Positions 55,220-64,000 of a DNA stretch of 64,000 bases are shown piece after piece. Position numbers and translations under genes: made by a program. Source of the stretch: Tessaracoccus oleiagri (lineage in GTDB: Bacteria; Actinomycetota; Actinomycetes; Propionibacteriales; Propionibacteriaceae); the NCBI RefSeq assembly GCF_900103275.1, contig NZ_FNGP01000001.1, positions 930,001 to 994,000 on the forward strand. The letters run 5' to 3'. Under the pieces are notes generated by a model, which was not told where the DNA came from, made no database searches, and was given only the letters and a program-made list of their open reading frames with translations. Within the stretch, counting starts at the first letter, position 1. Each line of letters opens with the position of its first letter.

Positions 55220-55864
55220 GTGATGTTCGACCCGACCGCCCCCTCCGTCGGGGTGGGCCCCCATCCCGAGCCCTGGCCCGACGACGAGCGGTTGGACCCC
55301 GAACTGCTCCGCGACGGGGACCGACGCAACGTCGTCGACCGCTACCGCTACTGGCGGCTCGAGGCGATCGTCGCGGACCTCGACCGAACCCGGGCCCCGC
55401 TGCACGTCGCCATCCAGAACTGGGAGCACGACTTCAACATCGGATCCATGGTCCGCACCGCCAACGCGTTCAACGTCGCCGCCGTCCACATCGTCGGGAA
55501 GCGGCGGTGGAACCGCCGCGGCGCCATGGTCACCGACCGCTATCTCCACGTCGTCCACCACGAGGACGAGGCCTCGCTGTTCGCCCACCTCGACGAGCGG
55601 GGCGTCACGCCGGTGGGCGTCGACAACCTACCGGGGTCGGTGCCGCTCGAGACGACGCAGCTGCCCCGCCACGCCTGCCTGGTGTTCGGCTCCGAGGGTC
55701 CCGGGCTCACGGACGCCATGGTGGCGGGTTGCCGTCAGCTCGTTTCCATCACCCAGTACGGGTCGACGCGGTCCATGAACGCGGGCGCCGCAGCCGCCAT
55801 CGCGATGTACCACTGGTCGGTCGGTCACCCTTCCGCGCGGCCGACGGGGGACGCACTAGCATGA
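55220..55864 (+). CDS. SpoU/TrmH-family RNA 2'-O-methyltransferase
   Basis: A 214-residue SPOUT methyltransferase. The three family motifs are in order: NIGSMVRTANAFNV, LVFGSEGPGLT and ITQYGSTRSMNAGAAAAIAMYHW. It methylates a ribose in tRNA or rRNA; the exact target is unknown, and the N-terminal extension (about 45 residues) is not like TrmL. Its last codons overlap the start of the next gene by four bases. Confidence 0.9.
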   Translation: MMFDPTAPSVGVGPHPEPWPDDERLDPELLRDGDRRNVVDRYRYWRLEAIVADLDRTRAPLHVAIQNWEHDFNIGSMVRTANAFNVAAVHIVGKRRWNRRGAMVTDRYLHVVHHEDEASLFAHLDERGVTPVGVDNLPGSVPLETTQLPRHACLVFGSEGPGLTDAMVAGCRQLVSITQYGSTRSMNAGAAAAIAMYHWSVGHPSARPTGDALA

Positions 55865-56409
55865 CCGGCATGGACGACCAGCGGTTCGAGGTGGGCTTCA
55901 CGCCACTCCCGACGGCGGCCCGGGTGACCCGTCAGCGGGGCGCGCTGAAGTGGCGCTGGATCACGACGGCGATCTCCGTGGCGATCCTCGTGGCCATCGT
56001 CTACTTCTTCCCACCCGACTGGTCGTCCTGGGTCACCTGGGCGTTCGCAGTGCTGTGGGTCGGGTCGTCGGTCTTCTGGCTGGTGGTCAACCTCGTGGGG
56101 CTGTCCCGCGCCAAACGGGACCTCGAGAGCATCCAGCCCGGCCCGAGCTTCTACATCGACCCCGAGGGGCTCGAGTTCGTGGCCCCGCAGGAGGCGGTGC
56201 TGCGCTGGGGGGAGATCGACGCCCTGACGGTGACGGGCGGTCGGGGTGGGGCCGGGCCGCGGCTCGCGGTCGTGGCGGGCGGCGACGTCGTGGCCGAGGT
56301 GCCGTTCAGCATGCTCGACGCCAGCCCCACGGTCATCGACTCCATGGTCAGGGCCCACTCGCTGGGCAGGCACCATCTCGATGCCGCTAAGCTCGAGGCA
56401 TCCGTGTAG
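55861..56409 (+). CDS. Hypothetical membrane protein
   Basis: A 182-residue protein with two membrane helices (about residues 34-52 and 57-79) and a soluble C-terminal half with beta-rich, PH-like character (FYIDPEGLEFVAPQEAVLRWGEIDALTV, read in parts). No family is assigned. It is translationally coupled to the methyltransferase gene. Confidence 0.75.
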   Translation: MTGMDDQRFEVGFTPLPTAARVTRQRGALKWRWITTAISVAILVAIVYFFPPDWSSWVTWAFAVLWVGSSVFWLVVNLVGLSRAKRDLESIQPGPSFYIDPEGLEFVAPQEAVLRWGEIDALTVTGGRGGAGPRLAVVAGGDVVAEVPFSMLDASPTVIDSMVRAHSLGRHHLDAAKLEASV

Positions 56410-56443
56410 GACCCCTGCCCGTCGCGGGGGCGGCGCGGAACGG

Positions 56444-56449
56444 TAGAAT
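56444..56449 (+). promoter_or_regulatory. Candidate -10 element of fba
   Basis: TAGAAT lies 42 bases before the fba ATG, in the only AT-rich stretch of the gap; no clear -35 box is seen. Confidence 0.4.
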
Positions 56450-56491
56450 CGTCCTGACATATTTTTCGACCCGCTAGGAAAAGAGGCAACC

Positions 56492-57517
<1,026 letters not shown>

Positions 57518-57539
57518 TCCGGGGCTCGCTCGAACCAAG

Positions 57540-57597
57540 ACGCCTCCGGTGGGAGGGAATGCACCAAGCTCGGTGCGAACCCTCCCACCGGAGGCGT
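57540..57597. terminator. Bidirectional terminator between fba and the FGGY kinase
   Basis: An 18-bp perfect outer stem (57540-57557 with 57580-57597) with an inner GCACC/GGTGC hairpin. It lies between two convergent genes and can end both transcripts. Confidence 0.85.
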
Positions 57598-57606
57598 TCG
57601 TCGTGG

Positions 57607-59085
57607 TCACCGGGAGAGCTGTGCCCGCGCCAGCGAGTGCTGGATGTCCTTCGTCTGGCGGTACAGGTCCAGGTAGAGCTGGTAGCCCTGCTCGTAGACG
57701 TCGTGGGCGTTCGGCTCCACCACCTCGGCGACGGGGTTCCAGTCGCCGATCCTGACCGACGGGTCCAGCAGCCGCGCCGCGAGGTACGCGTCGCCGTACG
57801 AGGCCCCGACCGCCTTCTCGGCGATCAGCTGCGTCAGGCCCGTCGCGTCCGACACGATCTGCGGCCACAGCCGGCTCTGGGTGCCGCCGCCGATGGCGAA
57901 GATCTTGTCGATGGCCACGCCCCCCTCCCGGTAGGTCTCGACGTTGTGCCGCACGCCGTAGGCGGTGGCCTCCAGCGCTGCCCGGTAGAGGTCGCCGCGC
58001 GTGTGCCCGATCGTGAGGCCGGTGATGGTGCCGCGCGCGAGCGGGTCCTGGATGGGCGTCCGCTCACCCTCGAAGTAGGGGAGCATGAGCAGGCCATTCG
58101 CCCCAGGGTTCGAGCGGCCGGCCTCGTCGACGAGCGCGCCGAAGTCGGGTGAGCCGAACAGTTCCCGGAGCCAGCCGGTGATCGCGCCCGACGTGGCCAT
58201 CCCGCCCGCGACGTTCCACTGGCCCTCCACGAGCCCCGACGTCCCCCACATGGCCGGGTGCCGGACGCGGTGGTCGGTGTTGGCGACCAGGAACATGGTG
58301 GTCCCGTACATGAGCATCAGGTCGCCGGCCTCGACGGCGCCGACGCTGAGTCCCTCCGCCCACGCGTCGATGGTCCCGACGGCCACCGGTGTCCCTTCGC
58401 GGAGGCCGGTCGCCTCGGCGCCGGCGGAGTGCACGCTGCCGGCGAGGTCGCCGGCCCAGGCGAGCCGGGGGAGTTCGATGCCGGGGGCGACGACGTCGGC
58501 CCAGGCCCGGTCCCACTCCTGCGTCGCGGCGTCGTACAGCGGCGTGGACTGGCTGGCGGACTGCCGGTCGAGCACGTACTCGCCGGTCAGCCGCGCGACG
58601 ATGAGGCTCGCGGGCATGTGGAACCGGCTCGACGCGCGGTACGCCTCCGGCCGGTGCTTCGCGAACCACCGGAACTTCGGACCGCCCGACTGGGTGGAGA
58701 GGTAGGAGTCGGTGCGCTCGTAGATGGCGTCAGCGCCCAGTTCCTCGTTCAGTTCCTGGATCTCGGCGGTGGCGCGCGTGTCGACGCCGTACAGCGCCGA
58801 GGGCGTGGTCGGGCGGTGGTCCGCGTCGGTGAGCTGTACGCAGGGGCCCATGCCGGAGACGCCGACGGCGGCGAACCCGTCGGGGGCGTGGGCGGAGAGC
58901 TCGCGCGCGAGGGAGGAGAACTCGTCCCACCAGATCGCGCCGTCCATCTCGACAATGCCGGGCGCCGGCCGCGCCACCTGGTGCTGTCGCACCGCCACGG
59001 CGAGCAGGCGGCCCTTCTCGTCGACCGCCACCCCCTTGGTGCTTGAGGTCCCGACGTCCACTCCGAGCATCACTGCGTTGGTCAT
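57607..59085 (-). CDS. FGGY-family kinase, probable L-fuculokinase
   Basis: A 492-residue kinase with GVDVGTSSTKGVAV at the N terminus, GVSGMGPCVQLTD, TIDAWAEGLSVG for the substrate side and MYGTTMFLVAN for ATP. It lies divergent from an ABC importer that is followed by L-fucose isomerase, so its substrate is probably L-fuculose or D-ribulose. It could also be a gluconokinase-type enzyme; the family does not settle this. Confidence 0.85.
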   Translation of the reverse strand: MTNAVMLGVDVGTSSTKGVAVDEKGRLLAVAVRQHQVARPAPGIVEMDGAIWWDEFSSLARELSAHAPDGFAAVGVSGMGPCVQLTDADHRPTTPSALYGVDTRATAEIQELNEELGADAIYERTDSYLSTQSGGPKFRWFAKHRPEAYRASSRFHMPASLIVARLTGEYVLDRQSASQSTPLYDAATQEWDRAWADVVAPGIELPRLAWAGDLAGSVHSAGAEATGLREGTPVAVGTIDAWAEGLSVGAVEAGDLMLMYGTTMFLVANTDHRVRHPAMWGTSGLVEGQWNVAGGMATSGAITGWLRELFGSPDFGALVDEAGRSNPGANGLLMLPYFEGERTPIQDPLARGTITGLTIGHTRGDLYRAALEATAYGVRHNVETYREGGVAIDKIFAIGGGTQSRLWPQIVSDATGLTQLIAEKAVGASYGDAYLAARLLDPSVRIGDWNPVAEVVEPNAHDVYEQGYQLYLDLYRQTKDIQHSLARAQLSR

Positions 59086-59185
59086 TGCGCCATTGTGGCA
59101 CCGGGCCCCGACGCGGTTGCCGGTGCCTCGGAAAAGATTGCGATTCGGTCACATTCCCGGGGGCTCTTCCCAAGGGCCTATCCGT

Positions 59186-59203
59186 GTTGCTAACGTTAAC
59201 AAC
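59186..59203. promoter_or_regulatory. LacI-type operator of the fucose-type locus
   Basis: GTTGCTAACGTTAACAAC is an 18-base palindrome with one mismatch per arm and a central CG step. It lies 32 bases before the ABC ATPase start and 100 bases before the divergent kinase start, so one regulator could control both. That regulator is not in the window. Confidence 0.65.
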
Positions 59204-59235
59204 GTCATTGGTGACCGTGTCACGAAGGAGTACAC

Positions 59236-60753
59236 GTGGCGAAGCTGCTGGAACTGAAGAACGTCTCCAAAACGTTCCCGGGCGTGAAAGCGCTGCAGAA
59301 CGTCCACCTCGACCTCAATGAGGGCGAGGTGTTGGGACTGTGCGGGGAGAACGGCGCGGGCAAGTCCACGCTCATGAAGGTGCTCACTGGCATCTACACC
59401 CCTGACCCGGGGGCGGAGATCTGGCTCGACGGCAAGCAGGTCGAGGTCAAGGACGTCAACCACGCCCGCGACCTGGGGCTGTCGATCATCCACCAGGAGC
59501 TCAACCTGGTGAACGACCTCACCGTCGCCCAGAACCTCTTCCTCGGCCGACCCGGGAGCCACAAGGGCGGGTTCATCAACGACCGCGCGCTCGAGGAGCG
59601 GGCGGCCGAACTGTTCGACCGCTACGGGATGCGGATCGACCCGCGGGCGAGGATGGGCAGCCTGACCGTCGCCCGCCAGCAGATGGTCGAGATCGCCCGG
59701 GCGCTCAGCTACGACTCGCGCATCCTCGTGATGGACGAGCCGACCGCGGCCCTCACCGGGGTCGAGACGGAGCGGCTCTTCGAGCTCATCCGCGACTTCG
59801 TGTCCCCGACCACGGGGCTCATCTACATCTCCCACCGCATGCCCGAGATCGCCGAGATCACCGACCGCGTCTCCGTCCTCCGCGACGGCGAGTACGTCGG
59901 CACGGTCGTCACCGACGAGGTCGAGATGCGCGAGATCGTCTCCATGATGGTCGGCCGCGAGGTCTCGGCAGAGGCGCGGCCCCGGACGAAGCGGCTCTCC
60001 GACGAGGTGGTGCTGAAGGTCTCGAACCTCAGCTCGAAGAACCTCCTGCACGACATCAACTTCGAGGTCCGCGAAGGCGAGATCCTCGGGTTCGCGGGGC
60101 TGGTGGGCGCCGGGCGCACCGAGGTGGCGCGTTGCGTCTTCGGTGCCGACGCCCGCACGTCCGGCGACATCGAGGTGCGCGGCAAGCGCGTGCGCATCCA
60201 CAACGCGGTCGACGGGGTGAACGCCGGCATCGGCTACCTGTCCGAGGACCGCAAGCAGTACGGCCTCCTCCTGGACCAGAGCATCAGCGACAACGCCGCC
60301 ATGGCCACGATGGAGAAGTTCCACACCGCCGGGTACATCCACGACGACAAGATCGAGAAGATCGGCAAGGAGTACTCGAAGAAGCTGCGCGTCCGCACCC
60401 CGAGCGTCGCCCAGCTCATCCGCAAGCTCTCCGGTGGCAACCAGCAGAAGGTCGTCATCGCCAAGTGGCTGATCCGCGACTCCGACGTCCTCATCTTCGA
60501 CGAGCCCACCCGCGGCATCGACGTCGGCGCCAAGGAGGAGATCTACGAGCTGCTGGACGACCTGAGCCGGCAGGGCAAGGCGATCGTCGTCATCAGTTCC
60601 GAACTGCCCGAGGTGCTGCGCGTCAGCCACCGGATCGCAGTCATGGCCAACGGCCGCATCACCGGCTTCCTCGACAACGAGGAAGCGACCCAGGCCAACA
60701 TCATGGAGCTTGCCACCGTGGGCAAGCCAGTCGTGGAAGGAGCCCACTCGTGA
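59236..60753 (+). CDS. Sugar ABC transporter ATP-binding protein (RbsA/MglA-like, two NBDs)
   Basis: A 505-residue protein with two nucleotide-binding domains in tandem. NBD1 has CGENGAGKST and Walker B ILVMDEPTAALTG; the second domain has GLVGAGRTEVAR and LSGGNQQKVVIAKWL with LIFDEPTRGIDVG. It powers the importer formed with the next two genes. AAGGAG precedes the GTG start. It is divergent from the FGGY kinase across a palindrome. Confidence 0.95.
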   Translation: MAKLLELKNVSKTFPGVKALQNVHLDLNEGEVLGLCGENGAGKSTLMKVLTGIYTPDPGAEIWLDGKQVEVKDVNHARDLGLSIIHQELNLVNDLTVAQNLFLGRPGSHKGGFINDRALEERAAELFDRYGMRIDPRARMGSLTVARQQMVEIARALSYDSRILVMDEPTAALTGVETERLFELIRDFVSPTTGLIYISHRMPEIAEITDRVSVLRDGEYVGTVVTDEVEMREIVSMMVGREVSAEARPRTKRLSDEVVLKVSNLSSKNLLHDINFEVREGEILGFAGLVGAGRTEVARCVFGADARTSGDIEVRGKRVRIHNAVDGVNAGIGYLSEDRKQYGLLLDQSISDNAAMATMEKFHTAGYIHDDKIEKIGKEYSKKLRVRTPSVAQLIRKLSGGNQQKVVIAKWLIRDSDVLIFDEPTRGIDVGAKEEIYELLDDLSRQGKAIVVISSELPEVLRVSHRIAVMANGRITGFLDNEEATQANIMELATVGKPVVEGAHS

Positions 60754-61787
60754 GCACCACCGAGGAGACGAAGACGGAAGTCGAGCACGAGGCGAAGAAG
60801 GAGGGACGCTCCGGCTCCAGTTTCCAGCAGCTGCTCGTCCTCCTCGCGCTGGTGGCCATCTACGTCTTCTTCATGTTCGCCGCCCCGAACTTCGCGCAGC
60901 TGGGCATCGCGATCGACATCCTGTCGCAGTCCGCGTACATCGGCGTGATGGCGCTCGGCACCACGTTCATCATCGCCACCGGCGGCATCGACCTCTCGTC
61001 GGGCACCGGCATGTCCCTGATGGCGGTGGCGGCAGGCATCTTCCTCGCCGCACCGCCCTACTGGAACCTGCCGCTCGGTGCCGGCCTCCTGCTCGTCCTG
61101 CTGGTGGGAGCGTTGATCGGGGCCATCAACGGCGCCAACGTCGCCATCCTCGGGCTCCCGCCGTTCATCGCCACGCTGGCGATGATGATGGCGGCGCGCG
61201 GCCTGGCGCTCGTCATCTCCCAGACCCAGACGATCTCCATCGCGAACCCCGGATACAAGAACCTCGTGCAGGGCAACCTGATCCCCCGCTTCGAACTTGG
61301 CGGCAGCACCATCGCGATCCCCAACTCGGTCCTGATCTTCATCCTGCTGGCCATCGTTGCGGCGTTCCTGCTGAACAAAACCCTCCTGGGCCGTTACGCG
61401 CTGGCCATCGGCTCCAACGAGGAGGCCACCAGGCTCTCCGGCGTCAACGTCCGGTTCTGGAAGATGATGGTCTACATCGTGGGCGGCCTCTTCGTCGCCA
61501 TCGGCGCGATCCTCTACTCCGGCCGGTTCGGGTTCGTCCAGCCGTCCGAGGGCGTGGGCTTCGAGCTCAACGTCATCGCCGCAGCCGTGATCGGCGGCAC
61601 CTCGCTCTCCGGCGGCCGCGCCAACATCACCGGCACGGTCATCGGCGCCCTCATCATGCAGACCCTGACCAAGGGCCTCCAGATGATGGGCCTCCGTCAG
61701 GAATGGCAGCTGGTGGTCACCGGCGTCGTCGTCCTGATCGCCGTCCTTATCGACATCCAGCGTCAACGCCGCGCGAATGCGGCCTGA
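60750..61787 (+). CDS. Sugar ABC transporter permease (RbsC family)
   Basis: A 345-residue permease with about nine to ten hydrophobic helices, GGIDLSSGTGMSLMAVAAG near the start and SNEEATRLSGVNVRFWK, GGTSLSGGRANITGTVIG later. The basic, Glu/Lys-rich N terminus (about 25 residues) is cytoplasmic. The GTG start overlaps the ATPase stop by four bases. Confidence 0.93.
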   Translation: MSTTEETKTEVEHEAKKEGRSGSSFQQLLVLLALVAIYVFFMFAAPNFAQLGIAIDILSQSAYIGVMALGTTFIIATGGIDLSSGTGMSLMAVAAGIFLAAPPYWNLPLGAGLLLVLLVGALIGAINGANVAILGLPPFIATLAMMMAARGLALVISQTQTISIANPGYKNLVQGNLIPRFELGGSTIAIPNSVLIFILLAIVAAFLLNKTLLGRYALAIGSNEEATRLSGVNVRFWKMMVYIVGGLFVAIGAILYSGRFGFVQPSEGVGFELNVIAAAVIGGTSLSGGRANITGTVIGALIMQTLTKGLQMMGLRQEWQLVVTGVVVLIAVLIDIQRQRRANAA

Positions 61788-61845
61788 CAGACCTCAACGA
61801 GGAAATCGGGAGAATGGGCTCCCGCTTAACGAAAGGAAACCCACC

Positions 61846-62925
61846 ATGCGCATCATGCGTTCCGCAATCGCGCTGGCGTCGGTGCTCGCACTCGGGTTGA
61901 CCGCGTGTGGCACCTCCACCGACACGTCGTCGCCCGACCCGACCACCGCGGAGGAGACGACCTCCGCTCCCGCCGAGTCCGAGTCGGCCTCGGAGGAGCC
62001 TTCGGAATCCCCGTCGGAGGGCGGCAGCGAAGGCGCCGGTGACGTGCCCCAGGGCGACGGCACCCAGACCATCTACCTGGTCTCGAAGGGCTTCCAGCAC
62101 CGCTTCTGGCAGGCGGTGAGGGAGGGCGCCGAGCAGGCCGGCGAGGAGTTCAACTACAAGGTCGAATTCGTCGGCCCCCAGAACGAGACGCAGGTCACCG
62201 AGCAGCTCAACATGCTGAAGACGGCACTCGACTCCAAGCCGGCCGCCATCGGCCTCGCCGCCCTCGATTCGGGCGCCGCCTCCGACCTCCTCGACCAGAT
62301 CGAGGCGGCGGGCATCCCGATCATCGCCTTCGACTCGGGTGTCGACTCCGACATCCCGCTGACGACCGTCCAGACCGACAACTACGCCGCGGCGCAGGCT
62401 GCTGCGGAGCACCTCGTCGAGCTCATCGGCGGCCAGGGCACCGTCGGCCTGATCTGCCACGACCAGACCTCGCAGACCGGCAAGCAGCGCTGCGACGGCT
62501 TCAAGGAGTACATGGCGGAGAACGCTCCCGACGTGACCGTCCTGCCCGAGCAGATCGCCGGTGAGGTCGGCCTCGCGGCCAACGCGGCCAAGTCGATGAT
62601 CCAGGCCAACCCCGACATGGTGGGCCTCTACGGCTCCAACGAGGCGGCCGCCACCGGCGCCGTCCAGGGCGCCATCGAGTCCGGGAACTCCGAGCTCAAG
62701 GTCGTCGGCTTCGACTCCGGCAAGACCCAGATCGACGCGATCAAGAACGGCCAGCAGGCCGGCGCCGTCACCCAGGCCCCGATCAAGATGGGCTACGAGA
62801 CCGTCGTCGCGGCCATCAAGGCCATCAACGGCCAGGAGCTGCCGGAAGTGATCGACTCGGGCTTCGCCTGGTACGACGCCTCCAACATCGACGATCCCGA
62901 GATCGCCGCCAACCTCTACGAGTGA
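61846..62925 (+). CDS. Sugar ABC transporter substrate-binding lipoprotein
   Basis: A 359-residue exported lipoprotein with lipobox LTAC (Cys about residue 21) and a long Ser/Thr/Glu/Pro-rich linker (about residues 22-72). A type I binding fold follows (IYLVSKGFQHRFWQAVREGA). L-fucose, D-arabinose or a related sugar as ligand is inferred from the following isomerase gene. GAAAGGAAA precedes the ATG. A hairpin follows the gene. Confidence 0.92.
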   Translation: MRIMRSAIALASVLALGLTACGTSTDTSSPDPTTAEETTSAPAESESASEEPSESPSEGGSEGAGDVPQGDGTQTIYLVSKGFQHRFWQAVREGAEQAGEEFNYKVEFVGPQNETQVTEQLNMLKTALDSKPAAIGLAALDSGAASDLLDQIEAAGIPIIAFDSGVDSDIPLTTVQTDNYAAAQAAAEHLVELIGGQGTVGLICHDQTSQTGKQRCDGFKEYMAENAPDVTVLPEQIAGEVGLAANAAKSMIQANPDMVGLYGSNEAAATGAVQGAIESGNSELKVVGFDSGKTQIDAIKNGQQAGAVTQAPIKMGYETVVAAIKAINGQELPEVIDSGFAWYDASNIDDPEIAANLYE

Positions 62926-62941
62926 CCCACACCGCCCGTCC

Positions 62942-62976
62942 CGGGAGGGGGCAGGGAGCCATCCCGCCCCCTCCCG
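62942..62976 (+). terminator. Intra-operon hairpin between the binding protein and fucI
   Basis: An 11-bp perfect stem (62942-62952 with 62966-62976) with a short inner pairing, no T-tract. It probably lowers, rather than stops, transcription into fucI and stabilises the upstream message. Confidence 0.55.
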
Positions 62977-63045
62977 CGGACCGGCGCGGCCCGCACCGCC
63001 CGCAAGTCCATCCCAACCAGCCCCCGAACACAGAAAGAAAGCAAC

Positions 63046-64000
63046 GTGACTGACTACCAGAGGGTCACCGATCATCCCCGGATCGGCATCCGCCCCATCA
63101 TCGACGGCCGCCGCCTCGGCGTCCGCGAGTCGCTGGAAGAGCAGACCATGCGCATGGCGGAATCCGTGGCCAAGCTCTACACCGAGAACCTCCGCTACCC
63201 CGACGGCGCGCCCGTCGAGGTCGTGATCGCCGACTCGACGATCGGCCGCCTGCCCGAGGCGCAGGCCTGCGCCCGCAAGTTCCGCGAGCAGAACGTCGGC
63301 CTCGTCCTCTCCGTCACGCCCTGCTGGGCCTACGGCACGGAGACCATCGACATCGACCGCACCATCCCCCAGGCCATCTGGGGCTTCAACGGCACCGAGC
63401 GCCCCGGCGCGGTCTACCTGGCCGCCGCCCTCGCCGGTCACACCCAGCTCGGCATCCCCGCCTTCGGCATCTACGGCGAGCAGGTCCAGGACTCCGACGA
63501 CGCGAGCATCCCCGACGACGTCCGCGGCCGCCTGCTCGAGTACGCCACCGCCGGCCTCGCCGTCGCCCAGCTGAAGGGCAAGTCCTACCTCTCCATCGGC
63601 GGCGTGTCCATGGGCATCGCCGGCTGCGTGGTCAAGGAGGAGTTCTGGCAGTACTACCTCGGCATGCGCAACGAGTACATCGACGAGGTCGAGCTCGAGC
63701 GTCGCATCAAGCTCGGCATCTACGACGAGGAGGAGTACGAGAAGGCCTACGCGTGGGTCCGCGAGAACCTGCAGCAGGGCGAGGACTTCAACCCCGAGGA
63801 GTTCCAGCGCTCCGGCGAGGAGCACGAGGACTGGTGGCCCTACGTCACCAAGCTGGTCCTCATCGGCCGGGACCTCATGGTGGGCAACCCGAAGCTCGCC
63901 GAGAAGGGCTTCGAGGAGGAGGCGGTGGGCCACGGTGCGCTCGCGTCCGGCTTCCAGGGACAGCGGCAGTGGACCGACTACCTGCCCAACGGCGACCTGA
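63046..64000 (+). CDS. fucI: L-fucose isomerase (3' end outside the window)
   Basis: The first 318 residues of a protein whose family is about 590 residues. [20 protein letters not shown] is the family opening, followed by [19 protein letters not shown] and [16 protein letters not shown]-fucose isomerase converts L-fucose to L-fuculose and also D-arabinose to D-ribulose. The catalytic Glu and Asp lie beyond the window edge. The GTG at 63046 has AGAAAGAAAG upstream, a weak site. It continues the importer operon. Confidence 0.93.
   Translation, partial: MTDYQRVTDHPRIGIRPIIDGRRLGVRESLEEQTMRMAESVAKLYTENLRYPDGAPVEVVIADSTIGRLPEAQACARKFREQNVGLVLSVTPCWAYGTETIDIDRTIPQAIWGFNGTERPGAVYLAAALAGHTQLGIPAFGIYGEQVQDSDDASIPDDVRGRLLEYATAGLAVAQLKGKSYLSIGGVSMGIAGCVVKEEFWQYYLGMRNEYIDEVELERRIKLGIYDEEEYEKAYAWVRENLQQGEDFNPEEFQRSGEEHEDWWPYVTKLVLIGRDLMVGNPKLAEKGFEEEAVGHGALASGFQGQRQWTDYLPNGDL

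Noticed and set aside
57540-57597. Long inverted repeat as a mobile-element end or attachment site
   Set aside because: It lies between two convergent genes, has a short loop and no transposase or integrase nearby; it is a terminator.

Overview
The window is 64 kb of very GC-rich chromosomal DNA from an actinobacterium. Signs of this are frequent GTG starts, ATGA/GTGA overlaps inside operons, a GTP-type PEP carboxykinase, a HAIR-type heat-shock operator in front of clpB, a cstA/CC-star/ArsA cluster, and many TANNNT-N6-8-start arrangements typical of leaderless actinobacterial transcripts. A member of the Propionibacteriaceae is my best guess, but that is inference. I see no rRNA, tRNA, CRISPR array, insertion sequence, phage gene or plasmid gene. 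Most long reading frames opposite these genes are artefacts of high GC at codon position 3.

Layout. 0-4.3 kb: PEP carboxykinase, then the threonine-to-glycine pair tdh-kbl. 4.3-8.4 kb: a five-gene overlapping MoxR/DUF58/DUF4129 operon. 8.5-11.5 kb: cstA, a small protein ending in Cys-Cys, and a cysteine-free ArsA/Get3-like ATPase. 11.5-14.3 kb: a divergent GH13 (TreS-like) enzyme and a DUF302 gene behind a CsoR-family-type operator. 14.3-33.9 kb: an isochorismatase-family hydrolase followed by a large sugar-alcohol (polyol) catabolic region. It has two ABC importers, two FGGY kinases, a PfkB kinase, a LacI regulator, two zinc dehydrogenases, four SDR dehydrogenases, a mannitol-dehydrogenase-family enzyme and a class II aldolase. 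A truncated RpiB-family isomerase gene lies just beyond, at 35.8-36.2 kb.

34-39.5 kb: single genes (serine hydrolase, VOC protein, PAP2 phosphatase, SRPBCC protein, two aldo/keto reductases). 39.5-49.3 kb: housekeeping and stress genes (clpB, DUF151, pdxH, a PiT phosphate transporter, pcp, MATE, a spermidine-synthase-like protein). 49.3-51.5 kb: a TauE exporter and an MBL-rhodanese protein behind a second CsoR/CstR-type operator. 51.6-57.5 kb: a degenerate sortase-like protein overlapping pyrE, lemA, DUF368, yceI, a SpoU methyltransferase and class II fba. 57.6-64 kb: a probable L-fucose/D-arabinose locus with an FGGY kinase divergent from an RbsA-type ABC importer and L-fucose isomerase, which runs off the window.

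How they work together. The central region looks like a broad polyol pathway. Polyols enter through FrcBCA-like and SmoEFG-like importers, dehydrogenases oxidise them to ketoses, FGGY and PfkB kinases phosphorylate the ketoses, and the aldolase cleaves the product to trioses. Three near-identical operator-like sites suggest that the LacI protein in the main operon controls it. The housekeeping FBP aldolase and PEP carboxykinase connect these trioses to central metabolism.
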